From positions 11,516,001-11,580,000 of the forward strand of contig NC_045131.1 in NCBI RefSeq assembly GCF_007655135.1: a DNA stretch of 64,000 bases, written 5' to 3'. This DNA comes from Punica granatum. Its lineage: Eukaryota > Streptophyta > Magnoliopsida > Myrtales > Lythraceae. The notes beneath the pieces are model-generated. The model ran no database searches. It was given only the letters and a program-made list of their open reading frames with translations, and was not told the origin of the DNA. This document shows, one piece after another, positions 37,615 to 50,500 of this stretch. Position numbers and translations under genes: made by a program. Each line of letters begins with the position of its first letter. Within the stretch, counting starts at the first letter, position 1.

Positions 37615-40600
37615 TACCAGGAAGTCTTTTTACTCTGATCGAGTTGAGAGAAAGGGCTGCCAAATTTGCCAAGTGCACTGTTGAAATTCAGATGGCATGA
37701 TTTACGATCGGTCCTATATCGGTAGTTCATTCTCTTCTCATTTACGAGGTGATGGTACTTTTTGCAAAATATATGCTTACAAAGTATGTTCAAACTTTTG
37801 CAGCGTTACGGGGTATGGGCAGCAGACTGGAGTAAATCATTATTGAACTCTGGATCCAGATTATGAAGCTTCTCAGGTTGATTGTCCATGCAGTTGATTA
37901 ATCTAGTTTTTTCTATATTTTGTGCAAAATCAGATATTATATGCCTTTTCTCAAACCTTTCTCTGAAATATTCCTTCTGTGCATGCTTTATCATCCACTA
38001 CATTGAATTCCTTGGCCAAATGGCTCAACAAGGGTGTATATATAGAGGCCGGAAAAAGGTTCACTGGAGCCCATCTTCGCGCGCTGCTCCTGCTGAGGCC
38101 GGAGTTGGAAGTAAATTTCTCTCTTCCTCTCTCTCTCTCTCTCACCCCCGGACTACTTTATCATATTCATGATCACTCGTCATACATGTCTAAAGATAAT
38201 TCAATTTCTTCCGGGATCTACATTAACTGAAATTCTTTTTTTGCAGTATCCAGAAGGGCATGTTTCAAAAAGTACACATGCCATGTTCAAGTTAGTCAGT
38301 GCCTCTCCATCTTTGGGTAGCTCAATAGACGAGTTTCTACCCAACTTGTGCTTGGCTATGTGGACGACGACCCCATGGACAGTTCCAGCAAATGCAGGTA
38401 AATTCATGGAGCCGGATATGATACTTCTAATAACGTGGACAAGACGGTACTAATCTCTAATAACGTGTTAGTAAAGACATCTGACAATTCATATCCTGAG
38501 CTTCTTGTTCTTGATTATATATGGGTATGTTGTTAGACTGGATGCAGGGTTAAATTCTTTATTTGGCGATGTGCACCTGTTGCAGCTAATGGGAAACTCT
38601 AGTATATGCCATAGTCGAAGTGGATTCTGTATCAGGAGCTGCTTCTCAACCTGGAGGGGACATTGCAAGCAAAATGGGGCTTGAGATTCTCTGTGAAGAA
38701 AGTCCTACTTGGTTCAGATCTTGAAAACTGCAGGTTACCACGGATAAATACGCACCTGGAATTAATTCTACAATTACATATTTGGAAGCTTGAAAACTTA
38801 ATTGATGCGATATTTTGCTGCAGCATTGTTCTTTGCTAATTCTATATGTTCTGGTTCCAGGTGCGCCCATCCAATAGATAACAGGGAATGCATTACGATG
38901 GGGTCAGGAACTGGGATGGTCCATACAGCTCCTGGTCATGGTCAAGAGGATTACCAAACAGGCCAGAAGTACGGACTGCCAACTCTTTCTCCTGTAGATG
39001 ATGATGGGAAGTTCACTGAAGAGGCTGGACAATTCAGTGGATTAGATGTGCTTGGAGACGGCAACACGGCAGTAGTAAACTACTTGAATGAACAGTCGGT
39101 GTTAGTAATGGAGGAACCATATAGTAAGTTTTATCCTTTTTTCATTTACGGGTGACGGGACAATGGTTCGCTTCTCTTCAGTAAGCACTGCTATGGAGGC
39201 AATTGGGCCGGTAAAGTGTATCCCGCCACAGGTATTGGTTTTCAAGGAGCAATGTCTGGAACAAACAATACTTTTTAATTGATTTATTCAGAAGTTTTTG
39301 GACGGGTCCATTTCGCTTAAAATTTATGGGATTTTATGCTTTTTGATCTGTTTAGTGTCAGGTTATTATTGGTCGAGCTCTAAAATTTGAGATATTACTT
39401 GATAAGATCACTTTTCTTTCACTATAGTGGAACTCTGTAAGTTTCTTTTGTAAACTATTTGCATGCAATCTCCTTCTTAATATATTGTTTTGTTCAGGTG
39501 GAGAACAGCATTTCAGCTGTGATTCCTGGCCGCTCAGAATGGTGCATTTCCTGGCAGAGGACCGGTGGTGTCCCGATACCTGTTCTCGATCATAAAGACC
39601 AGGGAACCTCTTATGAATGAAGAGAGCATCAATCACATTAAGTGTAAGCAAAAAAAATTAATGGCTGTGCTTTGCTATCAGTGTATAATCTAACTTCGTG
39701 ATCATATCGAACTACTTTCCACAGTATGAAAAACTGAAGATAATTTTCGAAGCCCTGTACAGATTTTGTTCTGTGTTGCCCAAGGAAAGAGTTTTCCAAC
39801 AGCACTCAGATTCCTCAGTTTGCCATAGATTTTCGTTAAAGTTTGCAGTAGTGTAACCAAGGATACTTTCTTCTTTCCTACTGAAGTTTTTCCATCTGAA
39901 AAAATCAGACCCCTTTTCCTCGTGTCTCTAGCAGCTAAGATTTTAGTTCCTGTTGAAGATGCGGGTGCTTTGTTCATGCCTGATCAGTTTTTCACAATTA
40001 TATAAAATATGGCAGCTATAATTGCGCAAAAGGGAAGTGACGCATGGTGGTACATGAAAGTCGTTGATCTACTTCCAGGCAGATATCACGATGAAGCTTC
40101 AAACTATGAAAGGGGGGCAGATACGCTGGATGTGTGGTTTGACTCAGGTATCATCTGTAATTTAAAAACTTTTCGAAATACTAATTGCATGCAAACAAGT
40201 TGCAACACCTTCGTTCCCTGATCTTTGCTTGTGCTGTATCTCTTGTATGCAACTATCGTTGAAATTATTCTGTAACTCTCTCTTGTTTTCTTGTTTAGGC
40301 TCTTCATGGGCAGCTGTGCTGGGGAAAAGAAACGGGCTTCATTTTCCTGCAGATTTGCCACTTGAAGGCACATACCGGCATCGAGGGTGGTTCCAGAGTT
40401 CATTATTAACAAGCATAGCTACGAACGGTACTGCCTGCCTCTTAGACATATGTACTCAGTATTCACCATGTTTATTGAGTATCTTTATGAAAGCTTAGCA
40501 CAAACTTTATTATTTTTCATCTCACGAACAATTATGTGGGGTTTTGGCACAAGTTTGTTTCTTTGTGGACGTTCCTTGAGATTTATGTAACGTGAACGAA

Positions 40601-41527
40601 TCATAGAATCACAGACAGATTTATGGAAGCATTTTGGAACCGGACCGCCACCATATAAAACTAGACCATTATTTTTGGTGGTGATTCATTCCCTTTCTTT
40701 TCCATTTGTTCGTGTGGGGGCGTGGCTCTAAGATCTTGCGCTACCATGAAGTCACTCACTCTTGTGGTTCTTTTGTTTGTGCTGGAAGGGCTCCAAACAA
40801 AGGGGTTGTAGGGCACGGGTTCGTCCTAGATGAGAAGGGTCTCAAAATGAGCATATCTCTTGGCAACTTTGATGATCCACATACTGTAATGGAAGGAGGG
40901 AAGAACCAAAAGGTTGGTTTGATCTTCACTTCGTTGTCTTCCTTTCCATGATAGGGTCTGTTAAAATTTTTCTTCTCCTTCTGCGGGCTGCAGGAAGCAC
41001 CAGCATTCGGAGCAGATGTTCTACGTTTGTGGGGTTCTAGTGTAGAATACACTACAGATGTGACGATCGGTCCCCAAGCCCTGCGTCAAATTTCTGATAT
41101 ATACAGAAATTCTATCCCGTTGCATGAAAATATTCTCGTTACTCGTTACGGTTGCTCTTCTGTGATGGTCTCTTCTGTGGAAAGAATGGGAACATGCCAA
41201 TTAATGAGTTACTATGTCATAGAACCGTATTCCCCCTAGATTCTAGCTTACTAGATACTTCGATATTAACGCTTAGAGAAGGCTCGATTGATTATCTGCC
41301 CGAGTCTCTGGAGGACGAATTGGTTGGGAATACTGCATATACTGGAGAGTCTGATAAGTCCTGATTACCTGAGAGATGTCACATGGGGTGGACCGGCAAG
41401 AGACCGATCATATGTCCATTTTGTTAAATGTTTCTTATTCACGCTGTACAGCTGGAAAGATTGCCTTTTGTGAATCTTTCAACGAAGGCAGACAGGCCAG
41501 AAGAATAAATAATCCAAATGATTGGGG
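37615..41527 (+). pseudogene. Degenerate partial OVA2 copy (exons 6-17 plus 3' tail)
   Basis: A genomic duplicate of OVA2 that keeps introns. Recognisable exons: 6 (37615-37700), 7 (37804), 8 (38004), 9 (38248-38398), 10 (38585), 11 (38862-39123), 12 fragment (39150-39231), 13 (39499), 14 (40014-40147), 15 (40300-40428), 16 (40786-40913) and 17 (40994-41109). The copy then jumps to intron-21, exon-22 and 3'-flank sequence. Breaks include a 1-base insertion and TGA in exon 7, a 1-base shift in exon 8, CAG changed to TAG plus a large deletion in exon 10, a deletion in exon 11 and loss of most of exon 12. KMSKS has become KMSIS. The catalytic N-terminal exons 1-5 are absent, so no functional synthetase is possible. 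Exons 9 and 14-16 remain open, which fits decay without selection. Confidence 0.96.
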
Positions 41528-41579
41528 CTGCTGGTCGAATAAGAAAGTTAAATGAGTGCCACACCGAAAGAGTGCCCGA

Positions 41580-43142
41580 CACAAATTCTATGGAGCAGCA
41601 GCCATGTGGAAAGTGGAGAACTTGCTCTTCGCGGAAAAACTTGACGGAGACAGAATTACTTTTTCCATTACTTTCCCTTTTTCTCCCATAATTTTTTTTT
41701 TATTAATTTTTCTCTCTTCCTAATTCCTCCTCGGGCATAGACAATAAATGCGAGTAAGCTTTCATTACTTCTATCTAAATGAACTTTCATCTTTTTTGTT
41801 TTTTGTTTTTTTTTTTTTTTTTTCTTCCGTGCATACAGTGGTATTAAATAGTTTAAAAGTACACGATTAATTTAATTTAAATCGGATGAAATGAATAAGG
41901 ATGAAACTCTCGTAACACGAATTGTTTCAAGCAGTTTGACCCTTACTCCAACTAAATAAAGCTCCGAGCTCGAATATTGTGGATTGAAAAAATTCATGAT
42001 CGAGAGAATTTTACCATTTAGCTAATTGATTGAGGTTTATTGGGCTTTCAAATACACACACTAAAAATAAAAGTTTTTTCAGCATGAATTGTCTATAATC
42101 GCAAGACTCGTACTAGAGACCTTGCTAGAGGGGAAATAGCATCGAACTATTTAAACTAATCCACGTTGGTATATCAATTATAGTTTTTCAAAAAAAAAAT
42201 TATTTGAGTAGAACTATTTGTACAGTCGACTCTAACTTTTCACAAAAAGCTCATGAATTACACCAAGTATTTATTACACTGCCCAAACGAATTTACAGTC
42301 TCTTAATAGTAACAACAAGAATTTTCTGGAAGGGAAGAAAGAAATTACGAGTAAAAATATATTAAAATAAATAAGTTCTACTCAAATAAAAATTATTAAA
42401 AAAATCTTTTACCAGCTTGGGTTAATCCAAGTAGTTTAGGGCTAGTATCCCTTTAATAAGGTTTTCGGTACGAGTATTGTGATTGTAAATAATAAGGGAA
42501 CTTAATCGTCACGGAACGTTCTTTTCGTCATTGCTTGCTGAGACTTTAGCTCAACTTGGATCAAGTATTATAAACCAACTATCGCCATCTCATAATATAG
42601 CTGCAAAGTGACGAGCTCTACGTTCTTAATGAGATTCAAATTCGTGATATTAAAGTGGCATGCTTGGAGTTTAATCACTAAATTATTATGATGGTGGTTG
42701 GACGAAAGTTAATTTAGATAAGAGGAATGAAAGCTTACCCGCATTTATTGCCTATGCCCGAGGAGAAAATAACAAGAGAGAGAAAATTAATAAAAAAATT
42801 ATGAGAGAAGAAGGGGAAGGAATGGAAAAAGTAAGATTACGTTTGATTTTATAGTAAAATTTTAAAATTAAATTTTAATTTTGATTTTGAGTGAAATAAA
42901 TAGGATTCATCCTTTGACTTTGTATGAATTATGTTATTTTATTGTGAAAAAAAGTGATATATATGGGGCTCACTTTTTGATTTTGTATGAATTATTTTAT
43001 TTTGTAGTGAATAGAGTTAAGTAATCTTAAAATAAAATTTCAAAACCAAAAGAGGCCCTAATTCTGTCTCCGTCAATTTTTTTCCGTGAAGAGCAGTTCT
43101 CCTCGTGGCTGCTGTTCATTGGGAGTTCCATAGAATTGTCCC
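41580..43142. mobile_element. Long-TIR element bearing a MITE in its right arm
   Basis: The left arm 41580-41776 and the reverse complement of the right arm (42716-43142) match: ATTCTATGG, CAGCAGCCA, TGCTCTTC, GACGGAGACAGAATTA, CTTTTTCCATT and CTCGGGCATAG, then AATAAATGCG and TAAGCTTTCATT. The right arm is longer only because a 224-bp MITE is inserted. The centre (41777-42715) is AT-rich with a poly-T run and no coding sequence. It lies between the OVA2 relic (ends 41527) and the DC1 gene (starts 43320), so its right arm is the proximal upstream DNA of DC1. No clear target duplication was found. Confidence 0.85.
42835..43058. mobile_element. Tourist-like MITE (copy C), target site proven by the sister arm
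   Basis: A 224-bp element in reverse orientation relative to the copy at 2738-2975, with the same TIRs (GGGCCTCTTTTGGTTTTG when reversed; the other end gives GATTACGTTTGATTTT). It is flanked by TAA at 42832-42834 and 43059-43061. The opposite arm of the enclosing inverted repeat reads CAGAATTACTTTTT at 41651-41664 with a single TTA. That is exactly the uninserted site, which confirms both the ends and the 3-bp duplication. Confidence 0.93.
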
Positions 43143-43319
43143 TTCTTTTTTTTTTTTTTTTTTACAAGGGAAGTTGATGGCCTAATAACATTGTGTTCCA
43201 TATGCAACTTTGCTCAGGAAGTTCAGCATGAAGAGTACCGACTAGACTAGTAGGGAGCCCTCCAGTCCGCCTTCCCAATTTGCATCTTCCCTGATTTGCT
43301 TCTTAATTTCCATTCCCCA

Positions 43320-45447
43320 ATGACGACGAGTCTTCGCCATCTTTCCGATCCCGAACATGCCTTGATCCTGCGAGAGTTGAGCGAAAACTGCAGAGTCCCG
43401 TGCCGTATCTGCGAGTTGCAGGTCAATGGCCCAGCTTACTGCTGCTGGGGCTGCGAAATCTTCCTCCACAGGTGGTGTGCTGAGCTGCCTCTCGAGACAC
43501 AGCATCCCGCTCACCCACACCCTCTGGCTCTATCCAGTCGTAAGATAACTCTCTCAGCCTTAGGCCGTGAAAGATCCGAAGAAGCTTTTGTCTACCGCTG
43601 CAGTGAGGGTGACTGCTATTTCAACGTGGATGTGACTTGGGCATTTCTAAATCTGTACCCCTCAGAGGAGAAAAAGGACACGATTCAGCATATAGCTCAT
43701 AAACACCATCCTCTCACCTATTTCCGTTTGAATAAGCCGATTAAGGTCTGGTGCCGAGACTGTGAGCAGCAGATCGCCGGCCCTTTTTACGGGTGCCCGA
43801 TCTGCAGTTTCTATCTCCATGAATTCTGTGCCGAGCTACCCAGGGAGATATCACGGCACCCTTCCCATCCCGGGCACCGTCTGACCCTCTCCCTTTCCCG
43901 CGCCACCCTCTGCAGAGCCTGTCATTTTGTTACTAACCCATTAGGGACCGCGATCGTGTACAAGTGCCAGGATTGCGAGGGTGACGGCGTCATCGCCTAC
44001 CATATCCAATGTGACACCTCATTTCATCCTTCTAAATATGAGGAAAACGACTGCGGAACAATTACACACTTTTCCCATGAGCATCCGCTGAAATCCTTCT
44101 TTGCAAATACAAGGATTATGCGCATCCGGTTCTACTGCGAAGGCTGCGGATTGAATATATCGGGGGACTTCTACGGCTGCCCTGTTTGTGGGTTTTTCCT
44201 TCACAGATCCTGCGCAGAGGAATTACCCCGGGAGATGTCACACTTTCGTCATCCAATCCCAGACCACCCCCTAGCCCTGCGAGAGCGAGGACATGCTTGG
44301 ACATTGAAATGTGATTCCTGTTCGCTTAACTCCCGCTGCGCATTCACTTGTGAAAAGTGTGACTTCGCCCTCGACTTGGTATGTGCTCTTTCGACCTTTT
44401 CTGCCTTCAAAGAGGGGGTAGCCACTGAAATACAACACTTTTCCCACGACCACTCCTTGACCCTTGTCTACCGTAGGAGTGGCCCACCGGGCGGCTGCAT
44501 CATTTGCGGTGTGTCTGTCACGGGTCTAGCCTATTCTTGCCAAACCTGCTACAAAATTGGGAAAAGGTTTGTGCTACACAAGTCATGTGCCGAGCTGCCA
44601 CAGGAATTAGAGCATCCATTTCACCCGCCGCATCCTCTCACGCTTCAATCAAAGAGACACTTTTACTGCGATGCCTATGGCACAAAGAGTGGAGGCTTCT
44701 GTTTCGGCTGCGACGAATGCCAGTTCTTCTTGTGTTTGGCAGCTGCTTCCTTGAAACCAACTTTGAGGCATCAGCCGCACGAACACGACCTAACTCATTT
44801 CGAGAGGATTAGTGATCGGAAGTTCTGCAGTTACTGCGGCGAGAGCAGCTCCGTGGACTCATATCGCTGTGTCGAATGTGATTTTACTGTTCATTACAGT
44901 TGTATCCGTATGCTACCTCTTGCCATCAAGCACAACATTCACTTCCATCAATTAGCCCTCCGTGATAAATTTATCGACAGATTCAACGAACAATATTGCG
45001 ATGTCTGTGAGAAAACAAGGAGAACGGACCGTGGCATTTATTACTGTGCAGAATGCAACTTTTCTGCTCATATCGGGTGCATCATCCCCTCAGTGAGTTC
45101 ATGTTCCATTGTTTCCATGCCTTCGAACTCTATCTCTAAATTTTGTTCTTAAGCACTAATAATAGTAATAATCAATGCCAGAACTGCATAATTGAATGAT
45201 GAGTTTATTTTGCTAATTCCTCCATTTAAAAAAAAAAAAAAGGCTAAGTTGTGAGCTGCATCTAAGTATGATCCAGTACCGTTTTCAGGTGGCAATAGAG
45301 GAGGCACCTGAGTTGGAGAAAGTGGATGAAGAAATTGCAAGTGTAAAGGCAGAGATAGAGGAAACGGGGGCGATGCAGATGAAAATAGAGGCGTTACGGA
45401 AGCGACTCGAGGAACTTACAGTAAAGAGAGATGCTTTGGCTTCCTGA
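43320..45447 (+). CDS. DC1 (Cys/His-rich C1) domain protein
   Basis: Exon 1 (43320-45092) and exon 2 (45289-45447) join across a GTGAGT...CAG intron to give 643 residues. Without splicing the frame stops at 45152. About ten zinc-binding DC1 modules follow one another, each of the type H-x-H-x-L, CxxC, YxCxxCxFxLHxxCAELP, for example RICELQVNG, CWGCEIFLHRWCAELP and CPICSFYLHEFCAELP. One late module has lost a Cys (CDAYGT instead of CxxC). Exon 2 encodes a charged coiled-coil tail (ELEKVDEEIASVKAEIEE). DC1 proteins form a large plant-specific family; some act in cell death, defence and hormone responses, possibly through lipid or protein binding, but most have no known role. The start is the first ATG of the open frame. 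The gene is intact, although it sits between two OVA2 relics. The 5' flank is transposon-derived. Confidence 0.94.
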
Positions 45448-47534
45448 AAGTGCGAGGAATGAAACGCGGGGACACTGGGGCTTAAAAGAACGGGTCTTCC
45501 ATGTTTGTATGTCAATTAGGCTGCATTTCCATTGCGTGCTCGCAGTCAATTCTCCAGCTTTTTATCTACTCGGGATGTTTTCTCTGGCTAATTTGTTGTG
45601 AAATAAGGAAAACCGTTTTTTGACAGAGAGGTGGCTCCCTGCAGATGGTTTGGTTCTATAAATTTATGCTAGAACGATGGTTGCTTAATGCTTAGGATCT
45701 CGACTGTCTCTCCCTCAAACTCTAATAAGAGTAAATAATGCAGCGTTATTTGTAAGTCTGATATAGGTGGCCCGTTAAAAGGAATCTATAGTATCCAGGA
45801 AGCAAAAAAGCTGGAATTTCAGTCCGAAGAAAAAAAAAAAAGATTTTGTTCTGGGTCCCTTGGCTAATGCCATTCGACGCGAATGACAAGTGATCTGGCT
45901 ATGCCATCCGACACGAATGAGAAGTGATGTAGTCGGGGGCCAGAGAAGGCTGGTGGAGAACGGTGTCGTGGTGCCAGCTTGCCATGGTTCGGGAGAAACT
46001 CCGGCCTGCAGCATCACTGAGAGGACCGGATCTTGTCGCAAGACTTCGTCAACCTATATTCCTCTACTTTTATCACCTTAATTTCCTCGAATGAATTCAA
46101 CCATTCGAGAATCATAATTACTGACGAGTATGTGTGCAATTGTCTCAGCTATAGAAAAAAGTAACACGTCTGGACATCATCCCAAAACGTAATTCAACAA
46201 TTAATATATATGGATATCACATATTCGATTTTTCCTAGAACCATGATATTTGTTTTCAATACTAATGTGAAACTACCTGCTCATAAAACAAATGGGGAAA
46301 CATATTCAGTCTATAATAATGTGCGGGCCGACTTTGTATGACTTTCTCGAGTACAACTCTTCTATCTTCAAAGTGAGAAACTTGCAAGCATTGAAAGAGT
46401 TGAATTTTAGATACTGGGGGAAGATTTAACCTTCACAAATTCTGAGCAATATACCTGATAATTGACTGTTTTTAAACCTTCATGCTTGGACCGAATCTCA
46501 AGATATATAATTTTAAGGTGGGAAAAGTACCTATTTAGTCCTGCACCTTTGTTCACTTTTTTTTTTATCTCTTCTTTTTTATTATTTTTTATTTTTTTTA
46601 TTTTTTCATCTTATACCTTACATTACTTTTCTATCTTCGTCTTTCCGTTAACTCTTCAGTTAACTTTGTTGAGTTGGCCTCATATGGGTGCTCCATAAAT
46701 GACATATCAATTAGTCTCCATTGGCTGAGTTGGCTTCCTACGGGTCAACTTACACATTTCAATTCATTTCTCCTTGAAATCTAGTTCAAATTACAATATA
46801 AAAAAGTCAAAAAAGAAAAAAAGAAAAAAAATGAGAAAAGAAAGAAGAAGATGAACCAGCGGCAGCTGGGAGGGACTTTGCTTCTTCCTCCTTCTTCGCT
46901 GAGTCAAAGCAAGAATGAGTCAAATCAAATTTTCAAATCCAAGGAAATCAAATTTAAACCAACTTGTAGAATCACTAGACTAATAAAAATCCTAACGCAA
47001 TTGAGTGAATCCCAAATTTTGCTTGCTTCAACACTCTCCTTTCACTGCCATTTCCTAATTTGAAGATTTGTTGTTGGCTTTGATCAATTTGGGTCTTCCT
47101 CTTTGGAGTTTCAAAGTAAATTTTCAAACATTTTGTGTTAGATCTCATAATCAACAATGAACTTTTTCTTTCATTGAACGAGAAGACTCAACAAAGGAAA
47201 GGAATGCGAAGTATCTATCTATCTATCTATCTATCTATTATGTAAAACTAACTTGAAATTAATACATGCTTCTCAGTAAATGATGCTGTACTAATGGAAA
47301 AAAAAGAGTATCAATGTCATTTATTGCAATAAATATTTTGGCTAACAAAATAAATATTAGAATAAATATTAAAGTTAATCTAATTACAATAAATGCTTAA
47401 CAAAGAAAAGACCCCCTTATTATTAATTTTTTTCGGCGTGAATTTTGGTATCCGGAAGTTTAATTGGGTTCCGACTAATCCAGTTGAGTCGGGTTGGCCC
47501 ATTAAGAGGTAAATCTCTCACTGTGTGGATTTTT
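45448..47534. other. DC1 3' flank and repeat-rich spacer
   Basis: No gene was found. It holds two imperfect copies of a motif of about 35 bp near 45865-45930 (atgccatycgacrcgaatga). A segment at 46515-46560 (GGGAAAAGTACCTATTTAGTCC) resembles the outer end of the element at 51221 and may be a truncated relative. There is also a CTAT microsatellite. Confidence 0.45.
47212..47239 (+). repeat. CTAT microsatellite
   Basis: About seven uninterrupted tetranucleotide units (TATC/CTAT phase). Confidence 0.95.
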
Positions 47535-50500
47535 TGCATTCACAAGGACTCGAAGAACCTTTCATGAATGAAGAGACCATCAATCAAATTAAGTGTAAGC
47601 AAAACTTAATTAATGGCTGTGCTTTGCTGTCAGTGGATAATCACTTCGTGATCATATCGAACGACATTCCACAGTATGAAAAGCAGAAAAGATAATTTTC
47701 CATGCCCTGTACAGATTTTGTTCTGTGTTGCCAAAGGAAAGAGTGTTCCAACACTCAGATTCTTCAGTTTGCCATAGATTTGCATAAAATAAACACATGT
47801 TTGCAGTAGTGGAATCCAGGATACTTTCTTCTTTCCTACTGAAGTTTTTCCATCTGAAAAAATCGGACCATTTTTCCTCGTGTCTCTAACAGCTAAGATT
47901 TTAGTTCCTTTTGAAGATGCGGGTGCTTTGTTCGTGCTTGATTAGTTTTTCACAATTATGTAAAATATGGCAGCCATAATTGCGGAAAAGGGAAGTGACG
48001 CATGGTGGTACATGAAAGTTGAGGATCTACTTTCCGGCAGATATCACGATGAAGCTTCAAACTATGAAACGGGGACAGATACAATGCATGTAGGGATTGA
48101 CTCAGGTATCATTTGTAATTTAAAATTTTTTTGAAATACTAATTGCATGCACACAAGTTGCAATACCTTCGTTCCCTGATCTTTGCTTATGCGGTATCTC
48201 TTGTATGCAACTATCGTTGAAATTATTCTGTAACTCTCTCTTGTTTTCTTGTTTAGGCTCTTCATGGGCGGCTATGCTGGGGAAAAGAAACGGGCTTCAT
48301 TTTCCTGCAGATTTGTACCTTGAAGGCACAGACCAGCAGCGAGGGTGGTTCCAGAGTTCATTATTAACAAGCATAGCTATAAACGGTACTGCTCGCCTCT
48401 TAGACATATGTATTCAGTATTCACCATGTTTATTGAGTATCTTTATGAAAGCTTAGCACAAACTTTTTTATTTTTCATCTTACGAACAATATGTGTGGTT
48501 TTGGCACAAGTTTGTTTCTTTGTGGATGCTCCTTGAGATTTATGTAGCGTGAACGTATCATAGAATCACAGACAGATTTGTGGAAGCATTTTGGAACCAG
48601 ACCACCACCATAAAACTAGACCATTATTATTGGTGGTGATTCATTCCCCTTTTTTTTTTTTTTCCCCCATTTGTTTGTGTGGGGCGTGGCTCTAAGATCT
48701 TGCGCTATTATGAAGTCACTCACTCTTGTGGTTCTTCTGTTTGTGCAGGAAGGGCTCCATACATAGGAGTTATCGTGCATGCATTCGTCCTAGATGAGAA
48801 GGGTCTCAAAATGAGCAAATCTCTTGGCAACATTGTTGATCCATATACTCTAATAAGAGGGAAGAACCAAAAGGTTCATCTGATCTTCACTTTGTTGTCT
48901 TCCTTTCCATGATAAGGTTTGTAAAAAATTTTCTTCTACTTCTGCGGGCTGCAGAAAGCACCAGCATTCGGAGCAGATGTTCTACGTTTGTGGGCTTCTA
49001 GTGTAGATTACACTAATGATGTGATGATCGGTCCCCAAGCCCAGCATCAAATGTCTGATATATACAGAAAGCTCCGGGGAGCATTGAGATACCTTTTGGG
49101 GAATCTACACGATTGGAGGGTATGCTTGTGGTTTTCAGTATTGAGATAATTTCAAAGCTTTTATAATCAAGTCATCTCTATGAAGGAGAATTCCTTTTTG
49201 GAAATTCGACTGCTCCTTTTGGGGATTGCATTGAAATATGAATGCGTTTTTGTATTCAAGTTCATACTCAAGCGGGCAGAGTTCTGATTAACTGCTAATG
49301 CTGAACTCTTTCCTTGACAGACTGATGATTCCGTTCCCTATGATGATCTTCCAAGGATTGATAAGCACGCGCTTTTTCAGCTTGAAATTTTCATGAAGAA
49401 CATTATGGAGAGAGATGAAAATTATCAGTTCTTCAAGATATTTCAGGTTATTTCTTTATTCATAACTTTGTTGTCTACGTGCTTCATTTGTGGAATTCTG
49501 AACAAAATTTTATTTTTCCTCGCCAGATTATTCAGTGCTTTGTGTTTCTTGACCTATCAAACTTCTACTTTGATGTCGCGAAGGATCGACTCTATGTCGG
49601 GTAATTCATTGGCCTTTTTCTGTTTTGAAGTATATCTGGCAGATTTATATTACTTGGTTGTAGACACCCAAGTGCTGAAATTTATGTTTCTTGCAAGTAA
49701 GCCTTCATAGGCTTTCTCATTTTCGATTCTTCAGTTAAAGCAGTTAAGGAAGGGATAGAGGTCTAGCAACTGGTGAATCTTCTCCAGTTTGATGACCCAT
49801 TGGGCCCGAATTCCCTAAATTCACATGCCTGTAGTTTGGCTCCATAATGAGTCCCACTTGTTACAAAAAATATAAAGAATATCATGGCTTCTGGATATCT
49901 TCCGAACCAGGTTGATGGTTTTGCAGGGCAGTAGCTTTACCGGGAGAAGTTGCCGAACTGTTAGCTAGGCAGCTCCTTTCGATCTCGAGGGTGATTTCTC
50001 CAATATTGCCTCATCTGGCAGAGGATGTGTGGCAGAACCTTTCCCTCCCACCTTGGAAGATGGTTCCACAGCGAGATTCGTTTTTGAAGCGAGGTGGCCG
50101 CCCTCGAATGAAGAATGGCTTACTTCATCTCATGAAAAGGTCGATTTTTGGGGCGAAATTCTTGAGGTAATCAACCTTTCAGAAATCGCTATTAGTATAT
50201 GCTGTCCAAAAGATCTAATTTCAAATCTTTGGCTCTGCCTCGTCTTGTTTATTTGTTCTCTAAGTACTTCCATGGTAGTAAGCCCAATCTAGCAGAGTGC
50301 CATCTCTTACTCTAGTGTAGAGCCTTCTTCTAAATTACACCATTTTCGTAATGCATTAACCGGCTGAGGACTGAAGTGAATAAAGTTCTCGAAGTTGCTC
50401 GTGGTGGAAAGCTGATTGGTTCCAGCTTAGATGCAAAAGTTTCTCTATATACCTCAGATGAGAACCTAGCTTCCCGGCTACACGAAGTGCGCACGGCCAC

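Noticed and set aside
43296..45152. DC1 gene as a single 618-residue frame starting at 43296
   Set aside because: The codon at 43296 is TTG; the first ATG is at 43320. A good donor at 45093 and an acceptor before a coiled-coil exon support splicing.
46462..46698. A 78-residue membrane-like frame
   Set aside because: It is Phe/Ile-rich because of a poly-T tract, with no gene context.
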